Below, in pieces: positions 11,991 through 23,930 of a stretch of 64,000 nucleotides of DNA (position 1 is its first letter; every line of letters begins with the position of its first letter). The notes below the pieces were generated by a model that was given only the letters and a program-made list of their open reading frames with translations, was not told the DNA's origin and did not search any database. The stretch is from contig NC_133397.1 in the NCBI RefSeq assembly GCF_047511655.1, positions 128,548,308-128,612,307 on the forward strand. The letters run 5' to 3'. The DNA comes from Castor canadensis (lineage: Eukaryota > Chordata > Mammalia > Rodentia > Castoridae). A program made the position numbers and the translations under genes.

Positions 11991-12529
11991 ATTTTTTATT
12001 TACTTTTTTACCTTTTTATGAAAATCCGTGGAGCTGGGGTCACGTTTCCGGGCTTTCTAAGGAGCTCGGGGAGGTCCACAGACACGTCTGCCACCCTGCA
12101 CTGTCAGTGTTCCAGATTCTGCTTCTCCTCCTTCCCGTTCCCTGCCCTTGCCTCTTCTGCAGCTCCCAGCAGGGAGTTCTACGATGTCACCTCATCCACA
12201 CTCAGGTGACAGCTTTTTCCTGTCTCAGCCCCGGCCTTGCTGATTGTTGCAGCCTCCTCCTCACTCGAAAGTCGTGGAAAAACGTGGGGAGTGTCTTCTG
12301 AATGCTACCCGCACACTCCTCAGTGACATCCTCAAGCCCGAACAAGGTCCTTCCAGAACCACTTCAGTGTCGCTCGGTGTCTTCCTGTTGCGGCAAGAGC
12401 AAAGAGGTGGCATTTGTGGGGACACTTTGACAGAGGGAGGGAGGTCACCCACAGACAGAGGGTCTAAGCTGACTGTGAGCACCGCTCGAGAGGGACGGCA
12501 CAAAGACTTGAAAGTTATGTGACAGAAAG

Positions 12530-12960
12530 CCGGTCCCCTGGCCTCAATGACAGTTCACAGGAAAAGGAACTAAGGTTTATTATTCATCAGACAAAGAGGA
12601 GGACAGAGTCAGCCTCTCAAAGCTCGGTTGTCCACTTCTGGGAGAAAATGTCCGCTCTTTAAAGGGCTCAGCTTGGCTACGTGACCAAATGTGTGTCCCA
12701 GAGTGGGTGCTGGCCTTGGCTCTGCAGGTGTCCAGGGGTCACATCTCTGAAGCTGGGTCTTGGCTGACAGGTGGTCAGAGACAGATGGGGTAGAAGACTG
12801 CCCGGTCTCAGTGAAGAGCAAAGGGAGCTGACCTTGGGCTCTCCAGCGTGTAGACAGAGAGGGCAAATGTCAGCTTAATTAACAGAGTGAACTGGCCAGC
12901 ATGCAAGCTGGCTGCAGCCAAAAGTTTTTCCCTTTTGTGGTCCTGGTCACATTTTCCCCA
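12530..12960 (-). repeat. Possible old LTR, antisense
   Basis: On the minus strand a TATA-like CTTTAAAGAGC at about 12656 lies some 80 bases before AATAATAAACCTTAG (poly(A)-signal-like) at about 12575, the spacing expected of an LTR U3-R unit. The ends and any target duplication could not be placed. It may instead be unrelated sequence. Confidence 0.3.
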
Positions 12961-13424
12961 CTGTCACTTTGCTCCTTCCATTTCTATGGAAAAGGGGTCT
13001 CAGCATCATCTGTTTCCTGCCTTTAGCTAAATCCTGGGCTCCTTGGCCCAGTTTCAATTATGTTTTACAAACAATTCCTCTCCATTTTGCTGGCATCCCA
13101 GTCCAGGAGGCTTCTTGGAAAAGAAGGCAAGCTATCCTCACTCTTGGTCTCATGCTTGGGGACATGCTTGAAAACCCTGGGGCTCTCCCTGTGCCAAGCA
13201 AGACTGGGATCCTGTCCTTAAAAGCCTTGGCTTGGCTTCTGATGGATGAAAGTCCTTTCAGATGATCATTTCCGGAGTTTTCATCCACCTTGAAGCTTTA
13301 TTCTAGCAAGTGACGTTTCTCTACAGTGAGCTTATCCATCCGGAGCTTCCAAAACTGCCTCAGCTGCCCTCACCTCAGTGCTCAAAGACTCACCATTTAC
13401 TTTCACAGTATGTAATGAATAATT

Positions 13425-13620
13425 TTCTGGGGCAGTAATGGGATTTGAACTCAGGACCTCGTGCTTGCTAGGCAGGTGCTCTACCTCTTGAACCACTCCT
13501 CCAGTCCATTTTGCTCTGATTGTTTTGGAGATGGGGTCTTGTGAACTACTTGCCTAGGCTGGCTTCAAAGGGTAATTCCACCAATTTCAGCCTCCTAAGG
13601 CGTGAATCCCGGGCACCCAG
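13425..13620 (-). repeat. Composite SINE, antisense
   Basis: Carries GGGATTTGAACTCAGGACC, GCAGGTGCTCTACCTCTTG and the reversed 7SL-like arm GGAGATGGGGTCTTGTGAAC. Confidence 0.8.
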
Positions 13621-14046
13621 CTTTGGTGACTATTTTTTTAATCATTTAAATTCCCCAGAGCTGACAGGCCATTCAACACCACAATGGGGTCTAGCCTTTG
13701 CTTTCAACATTGCAAAAAAGCTTTTTGCCTTGGTCGTGATCCCCACGGTGCGGAGAGGGATCCACCCCTGTGTCACTAAGCTCTCGGTCATTAGAAATTT
13801 CTCCACAACTGGCACAGCCCCTGCTTAAATTTTTGTTAGCCTCATTGCCCTCAGTAAAGTAGTTTCTTTTTCTTCTTTTTTTTTTTTAAGATGATAGTAA
13901 AATTGATGAGAAAAGGAATGCACTTTCTGTTTTGAATTTTGAACTTTATTTTTGAATTTTCAGGCATTAATAATACAAGGGGATTTCATTGTCATAATTG
14001 CATACAGTCTACCTGGAACAAATTCACTCCCTCAAGAATTCAATTT

Positions 14047-14610
14047 CAGGCTGGGCCCTGGTGACTCATACTTATAATCCCAGCTCCTCGGGAGGCAGGA
14101 ATCAGAGGCTCAAGGCTAGCCCTGGCAAAAAGTGAAGGACGGACTGTGGGAGGTCCAAGTGTGGGTGGTCCAAGATGGCGATTAGCCAGGGAGAAACACC
14201 CCCTCTCCTTCCCAAGAGGCACTTGTTCTCAAGCAAAATCTTTGCACCAAAGCATACTCCTCCCAGTAACAATAAACAAACCCAAAAAACCTGCCATCCA
14301 ACCCAACTCGGGGGACCCCTGGCTTCCGGGTCCCGCTGCATGTCCTTCTGCATGTCTCCCCACATGTCTTTCCTTTCTCTTCTCTGCAAATAAAACTTCT
14401 CTGATTCTCTGTTTGAGTTCCTGCCTTTGGTTTTAATTTAAGCACAAAAAAAGGACCCCCACCACCCAAGAATCCCAGTGTATCAGAAGTGAAACCCTAT
14501 CTCAAAACCATCCAACTCAGCAAAGGGCTGGCGGAGTGGCTCAAGTGGCAGAGTGCCTGTCTAGCAAGTGTGAGGCCCTGAGTTCAAACCCCAGTGCCAC
14601 CAAAACAGAA
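14047..14610 (+). repeat. Composite SINE split by an LTR insertion
   Basis: The 7SL-like half runs 14047-14136 (CTTATAATCCCAGCTCCTCG, then CCTGGCAAAAAGTGAA). It resumes at 14487 with AAGTGAAACCCTATCTC and continues into the tRNA-like arm with GAGTTCAAACCCCAGTGCC. The two halves flank the 350-bp insertion described separately. Confidence 0.8.
14137..14486 (+). mobile_element. Probable solo retroviral LTR inside a SINE
   Basis: A 350-bp segment interrupts the SINE and is flanked by the direct repeat AAGTGAA (14130-14136 and 14487-14493). It contains the LTR-like run AAATAAAACTTCTCTGATTC with a following T-rich U5-like stretch, and a TGTGGG start at 14145. This looks like a class I LTR in plus orientation. 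The exact TG and CA ends are uncertain because the direct repeat lies outside the TG. Confidence 0.55.
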
Positions 14611-15264
14611 CTACAAATTCAATAGGCTCAAAGAGGGTCTGCTCGCCCTCTTTGGCTGAGAATGACAGTTACTTTTACTGGAATTAGGGGCATGGAGCAA
14701 TAAGTCCCTCCCTGGGACCATCCTACCCCATTAAGCAACCTACTTTTCTTGGTTACAGTGTCTGAGTTTCAGGTCCACCCGACCCCCAGGGTATGGTTTA
14801 TGGTTTTGTTGAGTTAAAGATCGATTGTCTGTTGCAGCTGCCTTAGGCCTTTTGTTAATTCTTAGGTGGGTGGCAGACTCAAAAGCATATTGTGACAACC
14901 CGTGATAGAGCAAATTCCTTAACAGCACATCTGTCACTGTGCTTTTTTGTTCTGCAAGAAGGTAGCTTGATATCTTCAGGACGTGACTGACTGGCACACG
15001 ACAAGTTGCATCACTGATTTTCCCCGCCATGGTCCTTAATAGTCACTTTTCATTGTCTCCAGGTCAGTCACTTGACCCTGGCTGGCAAGATCAGCCTTGG
15101 ATTCTGTATGCTTAGGAATGCAGAGAACAGAAGAGCACACGACTAATACGAGTACGAGAGAGAACATTGTGATCCAGGCACCGTAAACACAAGGCACATG
15201 AGTTGACTGCTGCTGTGACTGTGTCAAAGTCACTGATGATTCTCATCAGAGGAGTTGGTCCTTG
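14611..15264. other. Intergenic stretch, no gene recognised
   Basis: Two minus-strand open frames, 15036-15233 and 14740-15030, lie just beyond the LTR-like element at 15265-15711. The first includes a hydrophobic stretch (ITMFSLVLVLVVCSSVLC). I recognise neither. They could be internal sequence of that element or chance. Confidence 0.35.
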
Positions 15265-15711
15265 TGTTCTGACGAGGGACAATCCAAGCAGAACTCGCAG
15301 ATGGAATGAGGGAAATAAAGATTTGTCATAGGAAGGGGGAAGGGATTACAGGTGGGGTCTCAGCCAGGAGGAATGGAGGCACTGAGTGAAAGAAAACGGG
15401 CAGAGTTTTATTGTAGGTCATTTTTAAATCATCCTTAATCTGGAGGTGGGGAGCAAACCCTTGTCATTCCCATCTCCAATAGCCTTGGGGTCACTGGGAG
15501 GAGCTGGGCCGACTCGTGCATACACCTGTTCTAATTCTCAGGTACCCCAAGTCTGCTGGAGGAAATTTCCACTCTAATTAGCAAAGGATTTGCAATTGGA
15601 ATGAGTTCTTTGGGCTCAGAGGGGACGGGTCAGGGAGAGGGATCAGGGTGCTCTAAATCAGGCTGGTTTTTAAAAGTCCTGAACTTTCCCTAAGTCTAGC
15701 CTGCCTCAACA
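15265..15711 (-). mobile_element. Probable solo LTR, antisense
   Basis: On the minus strand it begins TGTTGAGGCAGGCTAG (plus end at 15711) and ends near AGAACA (plus 15265). ACAATAAAACTCTGCCCG provides a poly(A) signal in an R-like position at about 15400. The TGTT and AACA ends are typical of retroviral LTRs. No target duplication or primer site was recognised, so the boundaries are provisional. Confidence 0.5.
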
Positions 15712-16559
15712 GGGCATATTGTTTTACAGGGAAGGTTTTGTGAGTAGAAGGAGCACACCCTAAAATGACAATAAAAAGTATAGCGTACTAAATACAAAAG
15801 CCAGTGTGTAGTCATTTGCTGTCATTGTCAAGTATTACACACAGAACAGAATTGTATGTGCTGTATGACTTTTTTGTGATGGGCACCGCAGTGGGTGTGT
15901 TTACACCAACATCACCAAAAACACGTAACGAAGACATTGTGCCACAGCACTAAGGTGGCTGTGATGACACTAAGTGACAGGAATCCTTCAGCTCCAGTAT
16001 AATTTTATGTGCCTGAGACAGGAAAGGTAGATGACAGCATAGGGAATTTATATTATTTTTATAAATCAGACACTGTAACCGGGAAGTAAAAACTGAAAAC
16101 AGGGCAGTTAGCTCCACCCCACACCTGCTTTTAGATACAAAGCTTCAAGGACAGGGAGACATAAGGAGTCATCTGAGAGTTAAGAAGCCACAAGTCTCCT
16201 TGAAGGGACAAGGATGACAGGCGTGTCTGGCAAAGGGAAGTCCTAGAACTCACTTATCGACCCCGTGCTTTGGGTCTGCCTAGACCGCATCCCTGTCTTT
16301 TGCACCATCTGGGACACCGAGAACGACTGTCTGATGGTGAGGGGTTACTAGACGACAGGATCCCATGTATTCCCTCAGCTCAGAAAGAGTAGACTGCAGC
16401 TAAGAGCCACCATTTTGAATCTACACTCCCATTTCCTACTTGGGGAGCAGGAAATGCTTCTCCCCTTTTCCCCTCACTTCTCCTATTTCATCCTGTCATA
16501 CTAAAATAAATTCTGGCTAAGACTTTCACCCTGTGAGACTCCTTGTTAATTACAGACTT

Positions 16560-16956
16560 CATGCTGCCATTTCAGATCAAACAGTCATTTCAAGCCTCAG
16601 TTTCCCCAGAATTCTAGAATTCCCATCTCCTGGGTCACCCCTTTGTCTTTGAGTACACGGACCAAATTAAGTTTTGTGCCCATGTTCTCCAATCATGTCT
16701 GCTCGTCCCCTATGCCCTCCCCTAAACCTCAGCCTTAGTCAGTCATGAAGACTGTGAACCCAAGCTCCCTCCGTTAGAGCAAGGGGCAGTCCTGCGTTAG
16801 GGATAAAAACTGAGGTGGTTCGTCCACCGGTGCTGGCTTGCCGGACTCCGGCGGGAGGTGTACCCTTCTGCAGAAGTAAATGTTGCCTCGTCCATCAACT
16901 TTCAAGCATGCATCTGATTTGTGCTCATCCTGGCAGTGCCCCGATATTTCTAACAA
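16560..16956 (+). mobile_element. Possible LTR, plus orientation
   Basis: The segment has a pyrimidine-rich U3-like part, TTAGGGATAAAAACTGAGG as a TATA-like site at 16800, AAGTAAATGTTGCC as a weak poly(A)-signal-like site, and an end at TTTCTAACA (16956). The layout fits an LTR, but the start and any target duplication were not found. Confidence 0.35.
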
Positions 16957-17666
16957 CGCTTATCAAAAATACTTACTAAATGGAACATAATTCAACTTTA
17001 GACCTCCTTGTGTGTGCAAGCTGTACTTATTTTTGCCTTAATTTAAAAAGGGGCTGATGTCATGCTTGTTGTAGACACTGCCAGCAAAAACATTAAGGCA
17101 ATTTCTCAGGAGAAAGGAAGGCATGATGTGATTATGGGAAAAGCTAGCAGTCGGTTTGTAGCAGTCAACCTGAGTGGTGGGTGACAAGCCTGGCTTTCCC
17201 AAAACTCTCACATCTTTATATTCATCTTAGTGTGTCTCCAGATTACTGTGGCTCATGTTACAGAGTCTCAGACCCCAGGTCCAAACTCCAGGGCTTCCAC
17301 ACATTAGGTCAGCCATCACCACGGCCTCCCCGGTACATTACTGTACCCAAGAATCATAAATACTTGTATACAGCCAGCCTTCACTTATCAAAGGTCCCCT
17401 CGTGGTTAGAATAACAAAAACATGATGCATCCTCCAACACGTCACTGTGACTTTCGTACTCCATGCTGAGACCAAGTGAGTCCATTTTGATGGTGACAGA
17501 GAGTGGTGTCAGTGCCCACGGCTTCGATCACGCACTCAAGAGTGAGAGGCTGACCTAAAGGGAGGGAACCATTAAATTAAATTTAGCCGAAAGCTGCCTT
17601 CACATGTAGCAAACTCTAACCTAAGTTAATACACAAGCAAATGGCACACATGCATGTACCAAAGAG

Positions 17667-17668
<2 letters not shown>
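16957..17668. other. Intergenic stretch, nothing recognised
   Basis: No domain-bearing frame, RNA gene or clear repeat was seen between the LTR-like block and the CA run. Confidence 0.5.

Positions 17669-17713
<45 letters not shown>
17669..17713. repeat. (CA)n microsatellite
   Basis: About 22 uninterrupted CA dinucleotides. Confidence 0.97.
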
Positions 17714-17715
<2 letters not shown>

Positions 17716-18442
17716 AACGAGGAGCCAAGTCCCAACCAATCACAGCCGACACAAGCTGCAGACTGACAAGTGGCTAAACAAAGCAAATGCTGACCTGTAG
17801 CCAGCCAGGCTTTTTCTGTGGGTCACTCCCATTTTCTGGGGATAAGGACTCTCTGCTCACATGTGGCTTGGCACTCTCAAGGATTAACGCTTTTAATCCT
17901 GAGTGCTACCTAATTCATGAATCTTTTCTTCTGCTCAACTGTTGTTTAATCTGTCTAAGGTTTTTGTTTGTTTGGTTGATTGGTTGGTTTTTGGTGCTAC
18001 ACAAGAGACATTAGGTATTTCTTTTTTTTGTTTGTTTTTTAATAAGCTGCCAGGATGTTAAAAATCCTCAAGAGAGCCAGGCTTAGAACGCCTGCACTGA
18101 GAACACCTTGCTTTAGGAGCAGTACAGGTGGAATACCCAATGCCCCCCCACCAGCTTGGGCCCCTTTGAATACTTTCTCCAGGAAACAGTACGCAACCTC
18201 ACAGCTGGCCTGTGTCAGATGGACCCAGTGGAAAGACTATTTCCAAAGCTGGACTGAAACTCCACCCATCATCCGGTTCCCACCAAGTTTATAAACCATC
18301 CCCAAGACATTTTAGTTCCCAAACCCAACAAGCTCCTCACTGGATAACATCCAGGGATCCAGGATCAGAAGCTACAGAACACAGTACATGACGCACCAGG
18401 AACACACACGTACACACATGCTTCACTCTCCTCCCTCCCTCC

Positions 18443-18640
18443 TTTTTTGAACTCAAAGCGTCACACTTGCTAGGCAGGCGCTCTACCACCTGAGCCATAC
18501 CACCAGCCCTTTTTTGAGAAGGGTTTTTTCAGAATAAGGTCTTGCAAACTATTTCCCTGAGGCTGGCTTTGAACCACGATCCTCCTGATCACTGCCGCCT
18601 GCGTAGCTAGGATTACAGGCATGAGCCACCCGCACCTGGC
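18443..18640 (-). repeat. Composite SINE, antisense
   Basis: Has GCTAGGCAGGCGCTCTACC and CTGAGCCATACCACCAGCCC for the tRNA arm, then CCTCCTGATCACTGCC and TAGGATTACAGGCATGAGCC for the 7SL-like arm, all in reverse. Confidence 0.85.
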
Positions 18641-18946
18641 AAGTCTTTTTCCTTTTTGCAGGTGCCCGTGGCAACGCTGCCCCACCTCTTTCCCTAAACA
18701 CCCCCCTCCTGAGCTTCTCAACCTCAGCTGGAGAAGCAGCTCAAGTTCCATCTCTCTGCATGAAATGACAGCTACCCATGGAGCTCAGCACTGAGGGTTT
18801 ATCCCAAATGTCTCACTGCAATGTTCCCTTCACTTCCTTAATTCCTGTGGTCTTATTCAGCCTGTATCTGCCATTCTTTTTACCTCCTCCAAAGGTTAAA
18901 TGAAACAACGTGTGCTCATTGGATTTCCCATGGAAATACCCCATCG

Positions 18947-19022
18947 AAGAGCTGGGGTAGAGAGCCTGCCTAGCAAGTGTGAGGCCCTGAGTTCAAATCC
19001 CAGTACCGCACACACACACACA
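18947..19022 (+). repeat. tRNA/ID-like SINE monomer with CA tail
   Basis: Reads GCCTGCCTAGCAAGTGTGAG and GAGTTCAAATCCCAGTACC, ending in a short CA run instead of poly-A. Confidence 0.8.
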
Positions 19023-19785
19023 GAAGGAGAGGGTAGGTGAAAGCAAATGGTTCTGGCTGGGCGACCTCTGTCCTGGGCCCTGGGGCTCCTGCTGGAGGTG
19101 GGTGAGCATGGCCATGGTTCACAGGCAACCTGCAGGCCACATCAGCATCAGCATCGTCTCAACCCTGGGATCCACTCCACCCTGTTGTTCCAGTCCCCAC
19201 GCTTTTCTCTCATGAGTGCTGTAAGCACCACAGTATATTCCATTCCCTCCTCCAGCTCTTTGGCTGTGATCGTAGAAATGCTGTGCTTTTGAGGAGAGTC
19301 TAATGCAGCTCTGGCCCTTGCTCAATTTCTGCCTGCTGCTCTTTTCCATTTCAAGGGAGAGAGGTGTGGACATGGGCTGAAGACACAACTGGGGGCTGTT
19401 GGGACTTGAGCCTGGCCCTGGCATTCAGTTTCCCTCTGCCCCCAGGCCAGTTCCTTAAACATTCACTCTTTTACTGGCACTACTGAGTAGCTCGGGCTGT
19501 CTGTTGGGAACGTGTTAAACATTGCTGAAAATGCTAAATGCAGCCACACAGCTGCATCCTTTGGCAAGTTCCAAATTCCTGTCTGTCCCATGATGGTCTT
19601 GTAAGGTCCAGGATCAGAGATCCCAATGTCCCTCTGCCTGAGCACGTCAAGTAGCTGGCTCATTTTTTTGTGTGTGTGGAAAATAGGAACATCATGAAAG
19701 GCTCTTTATTAGTTGTAGCTGCAAACTGACAAGCAAATCCAAGAAGAATGTCGTTCTGAAATCCAAAGCCTGTTGCCAAAGAAAG

Positions 19786-19922
19786 ATGATGTGTGTGCGT
19801 GCATGCTTATGTGTGTGTGTGTGCTTGTGTGTGTGTGTGCTTTTGTGTGTGCACGTGTGTGTGTGCATGCTTTTGTTTGTGTATGCTTGTGTGTGTGCGT
19901 GTGCTTGCATGTGCGTGCTTGC

Positions 19923-19953
<31 letters not shown>

Positions 19954-19975
19954 TGCTTTTGTGTGTGTGTGTGAA
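19786..19975. repeat. (TG)n-rich repeat with interspersed GCTT/CATG
   Basis: The imperfect TG array produces cysteine/valine-rich frames on one strand and histidine/threonine-rich frames on the other. These frames are composition artefacts and not proteins. Confidence 0.95.
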
Positions 19976-20172
19976 CGTGAGCAGTGCTCTGTAGGAGCTC
20001 TGGGGCCAGTTGACAGGCCCCGCTGACCCTTGGGGTGTCCACCAGTGCTGACTTGGATTTCTGCCTCCTCTTTCTCTGGAGGCCCTGGATTAAGATGCCC
20101 TTCAGACCCCTCTCCCAGATGTAGCCCACATCCAGCCTCTCCATCAGTCCACTCCAGCCCCCAGGTAGAACA

Positions 20173-20683
20173 TGTTAGGGTCTGAGGCTGGCCACCTTCT
20201 AAGAGGACAAAGGACACTCAAGACAAAGTAAGTCACAAGGCAAGGTTTATTTCTAGCTAGTTAGGGCCCGAGTATCTGCCTGACGCAGCAGGTTTCAACA
20301 AGGACCCTGAATGCAAAGTTTAAGCGGGTCTTACACTCTTTAAAGCATCAATCATTGTCACATAGGAATTCCTCATGCCCCTGGGGTCACATTTTCCTGA
20401 CATTGCCCACATCCTGGTGGTGGGGTAAGATTACTTATTGGGAACTGGAAAAACACCAGATGTTTACTTATCAGGTTTACCTGTCAGGAACTTGAAAAAC
20501 ACCAGATGTCTTAACATATTGACTCACATTCCATTCAGCATGATCAATCAGAAACACTCCCTGTTCCCAGAAACCGTTTCACCTCCCTTTGTTCCAGGGA
20601 GTGGGGCTCAAGGTTACCCAAGGTTCATGCCAGTTATAGCTGATTTTTAGGCTAGGTGGGCTGCAAGTTAAAGTACCCCAACA
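20173..20683 (-). repeat. Proviral 3' LTR
   Basis: This 511-bp LTR has a minus-strand AATAAA at 20246-20251. It is 46 bp longer than its partner because of an internal duplication: GGAACTGGAAAAACACCAGA at 20441 recurs as a one-mismatch copy at 20487. Confidence 0.93.
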
Positions 20684-20694
20684 TTCCCCCCTTT
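20684..20694 (-). other. Polypurine tract
   Basis: On the minus strand AAAGGGGGGAA sits directly against the 3' LTR, as expected for the plus-strand primer site of reverse transcription. Confidence 0.88.
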
Positions 20695-20700
20695 AGATGT

Positions 20701-22570
20701 TCATAATGAGAAATCATGCTCATTTGGGTGATACACATAAACATTTTCAGGGCTAGGTAGCCCTTCATATTGCTGTCTCAGGACCATGAGTTGGACTGTA
20801 CTAACTCGATATTTTACAAAGATCACTAGCTTATTCAGAATGCATGGACCAAAAGTTAGGATAAGCAGCAGTATAACCAAGGGATCCACCAGGGTGGAGA
20901 CCCAAGGTAGTAAACCAGGGGGACCTATTGAACCAAGCTTCGAACCAACCTTCTTGGGCTTCTCTTTCCCACTTCCTTTTTGCCAGTCCTTCCCTCACTT
21001 TAGACATAGACTCCCTAACTACTCCCGAATGATCAGTATAGAAACAACATTCCTCCCCTAAGGTGGCACATATTCCCCCCTGCTGAAGGAACAATAAGTC
21101 TAGGCCCCGTCTGTTCTGAAGTACTACCTCAGATAGGGAGGTAAGGGATTTTCTAGGTGACTAATGGAGGCTTCTATTCTCTCTATGTCCTCGTCTATGG
21201 CCACACGCAGCGAGGACATCCCGCTATGTTGAGTAGCCAGGGAGGCTATGCCAGTTCCTGCTCCAGCCACTCTTAGGCTAAGTAGGGTAGCAATTGTTAA
21301 TGCAGAAATAGGCTCTCTCTTTTTTCTTTCACCTGTTCCTGTATTCCAGTATGAATATAGGCTCTCCTCAGAATGACAGATGATGCGGGGCAGCACAGCC
21401 ACTAGGACACAGAATTCTTTAGGGCCATTAAAGACATTAGTCAATAGGCAAAGGGTGAGCCCGGACTGTGAGCATACCCACCATCCATTCCCTTTTGGAA
21501 TTACCCACTTAATACCATCGCCCCAGGTGGGGTTGTTATCTACAACAGCACATAGGTCCTGTTTTCATGTCGGCACCTTCCCTAAGCAGGTTCCTTGGCT
21601 GCTCACTTGTTGTATGGTCAGACCTCTCTTACGGTTTCCCCAGGAACATTGAGTGGGGTTTTCACTAGTTGAGACATTGTAGGTGGCATTTAGTCCTATT
21701 GCCTCATAGAATGGGGGCCTCACATCATAGCACAGCCAGCAGGAGGTAGTCATATTAGGGCTGGTGTGGTTCAATGTTAGGAATGCGGCATTTACCAAAT
21801 TCCAAAGGGGGTCTGTGGACCCGGTCATGGGGCTGGGCCTTCCCAGGGAAGTGCCAGTTCCTAGCGGTCCTGGAGTTGTAATACTAGCATTTGAGTGAGG
21901 TCAGGAAGGGACCGGAGTTGTGCGAGGTCGGGGAGGCGGCTCCACATAGGGCAGTTTAAGTACTTTATTGGGGCCTATCGCCCAAGTAGGGACTGGTTGC
22001 TGTGTGAGCCAGATGATAAATAGGGCTCCCTGGTCTCGGGCCCCAAGCCTCACCGGGTCATAGCGGCGAATCCCCCAGATGAGGCCTGATATCCATCGAG
22101 TGGTCAGCTTTACCTTTTTCTGTAAATTTGATTTTTACAAGGTCACAGTGGGGCCTCCAGCAGGTTCTTTGTTCTGTTATACAGCCCTTAGACACGGTAA
22201 TTAGGTCTGTTTTTTCAGGGGGTGGCCACCAGATGTTGCCAGTGGACACACAGGTCCAAGAAGCCCAAAAATAATTCGATGCCCCACCACACTGTTTACT
22301 ATTACTTTTACCTTTTAGGTGTCCTGGACAGACGTAAAAGTTATCCTTCAGAATCCCCGCACGGGCCACCAGTTTTGTCAGATCAAAAGTTAAATCGGGG
22401 AACCAGACGTTGGGAGGGGTCACCTTGGAGGTCTGAGTGAGAATCTCCCCTGTGGATGTATCTATGACCACCCAGGTGAGGTGGTAGGGCTGGTGGGGAT
22501 TAGGGTTCTGGGCAGGTCCCACCCAGCATAGACACAGAAGGCTTAGAATGTGCAGGAGGTATTTTATCAT
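20701..22570 (-). pseudogene. env: env pseudogene
   Basis: Broken retroviral envelope gene. It starts at an ATG at 22570 with a hydrophobic signal sequence (residues about 4-18), and the first frame runs 170 codons to a TGA at 22058. After a proline-rich stretch, the surface-subunit CXXC motif appears as CWLC (near 21735). A TGA at 21565 follows, then the basic cleavage site ERKKR with a hydrophobic fusion-peptide-like segment near 21320. After a frameshift at about 21150 come the [10 protein letters not shown] region and the CX6CC motif (near 21080). A further shift near 20890 leads to the membrane anchor and a cytoplasmic tail ending at 20701. At least two stops and three frame changes make it non-coding. 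CX6CC and CXXC together fit gammaretrovirus-type Env. Confidence 0.88.
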
Positions 22571-22704
22571 CTTGCTGGCTAATGGGCCTTGGGGTCTGCC
22601 CTGGTCTGGAGGTCACTGCAGCGGGGCGTTGAGAGTCACGTGGAGAGTTGCTCTGTACGTCTCCTGGGCCAGATGAGCTTCAGTTTTAACAGATTATTGG
22701 GGTG

Positions 22705-23930
22705 TCACCGTGCAATCCACTCTCTAGCCTCTTCCTGTTCTTGCTGACTGGCTTGACGCACATGGGAGTGATGGACCCAAGGCCCGACGCCGTCAACCTT
22801 AAGAGCAGTGGGGGTAACCAGAATGACCATGTAAGGGCCCTTCCATCTTTCTTCTAAAGTGCGGGCTCTGTGTCTCTTTACCCATACCCAATCCCCTGGG
22901 ACGATGCCATGTTCCGGGTTTGATGCATCTTTTGTCTCATACAAGGAGCACACTAAGGGCCAGATCTCTCGTTGGACCTCCTGTAGGGCCTTTAAGCTAG
23001 CCAAGTAATTTGGGGCCATATTGGGGTCTTGCTCCAGTAGAGCTCAGACAACAATGGGGGGCAGAGCCCCATAAAGAATTTCAAAAGGTGTCAATCCATG
23101 CACATATGGTGAATTTTGAACCCAGAAGATGGCATAGGGTAGGAGGGCCACCCAGTCTCCGCCAGTCTCGATGGCTAATTTGGATAAGGTCTCCTTCAGG
23201 GTCTGATTCATTCTTTCTACCTGCCCTGAGCTCTGGGGGTTATATTCACAATGCAGTTTCCAGTTAGTCCCCACTGCCCGGGCCAGCCCTTTTAGGACGT
23301 TACTGGTGAAAGCCAGACCGTTATCAGAACCTAGAGTTTCAGGGGTGCCATATCTGGGTATGACTTCCTCCAGCAAAACCTTAGCTACAACCTGGGCAGT
23401 CTCTCATTTTGTAGGAAAGGCTTCCACCCAGCCTGAGAAGGTATCTATCAGAACCAACAAATACCTATACCCATACCTTCCTGGCTTCACCTCAGTGAAA
23501 TCCACTTCCCAGCTCCGTCCCAGTGACTTCCCCCATACCCGTGTACCTGTATGTAGGAGTCCCTTTTTGCTGAGTTTCATAGCCTGGCACCCAGCACATT
23601 GGTCCACAATCCTTTGAATCTGGGCTGTTTGGTGTGGGAACCGGAGGCGGGCAGACTCAAGAAGGGCGAGTAGTTTCTTCTTGCCTAAATGGTTGGCTCA
23701 ATGTAGATTGGAGAGGAGAAACAGTCCTAACTTTTCAGGAAGGATCAGCCGCCCTTCGTCATCATGATACCAGCCTTGCTGATTGGATCCCGGGCATCGG
23801 TGACCTTGGATCCACTGTCTGTCTTCTGAGGTGTACTCGGGCGCAGTGGCAAGCGCGGAAGCTCAGGCATGGGTAAAGTCAGCACTAGGGTCGTGGAGGC
23901 CAAAGCAGCATTTCGGGCCACTTCATCCAC
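22705..23930 (-). pseudogene. pol: pol integrase region, broken
   Basis: The integrase part of pol is recognisable despite stops. The zinc-binding HHCC remnant spans about 23560-23700 (histidines interrupted by a TGA, then CAGC). The catalytic triad is still readable: D in EVDFTEV (about 23510), D in GSDNG (about 23320), and E in GQVERMN (about 23210). The C-terminal segment has the GDWVWVKRH and RWKGPYMV stretches typical of gammaretrovirus integrase. TGA codons at 23404-23406 and 23044-23046 break it, and a frame change lies between 23607 and 23745. The frame ends at 22705, about 135 bases before the env ATG. Confidence 0.88.

Noticed and set aside
19692-20217. His/Thr-rich and Cys/Val-rich frames around 19.7-20.2 kb
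   Set aside because: They are translations of the TG repeat and flanks, not proteins.
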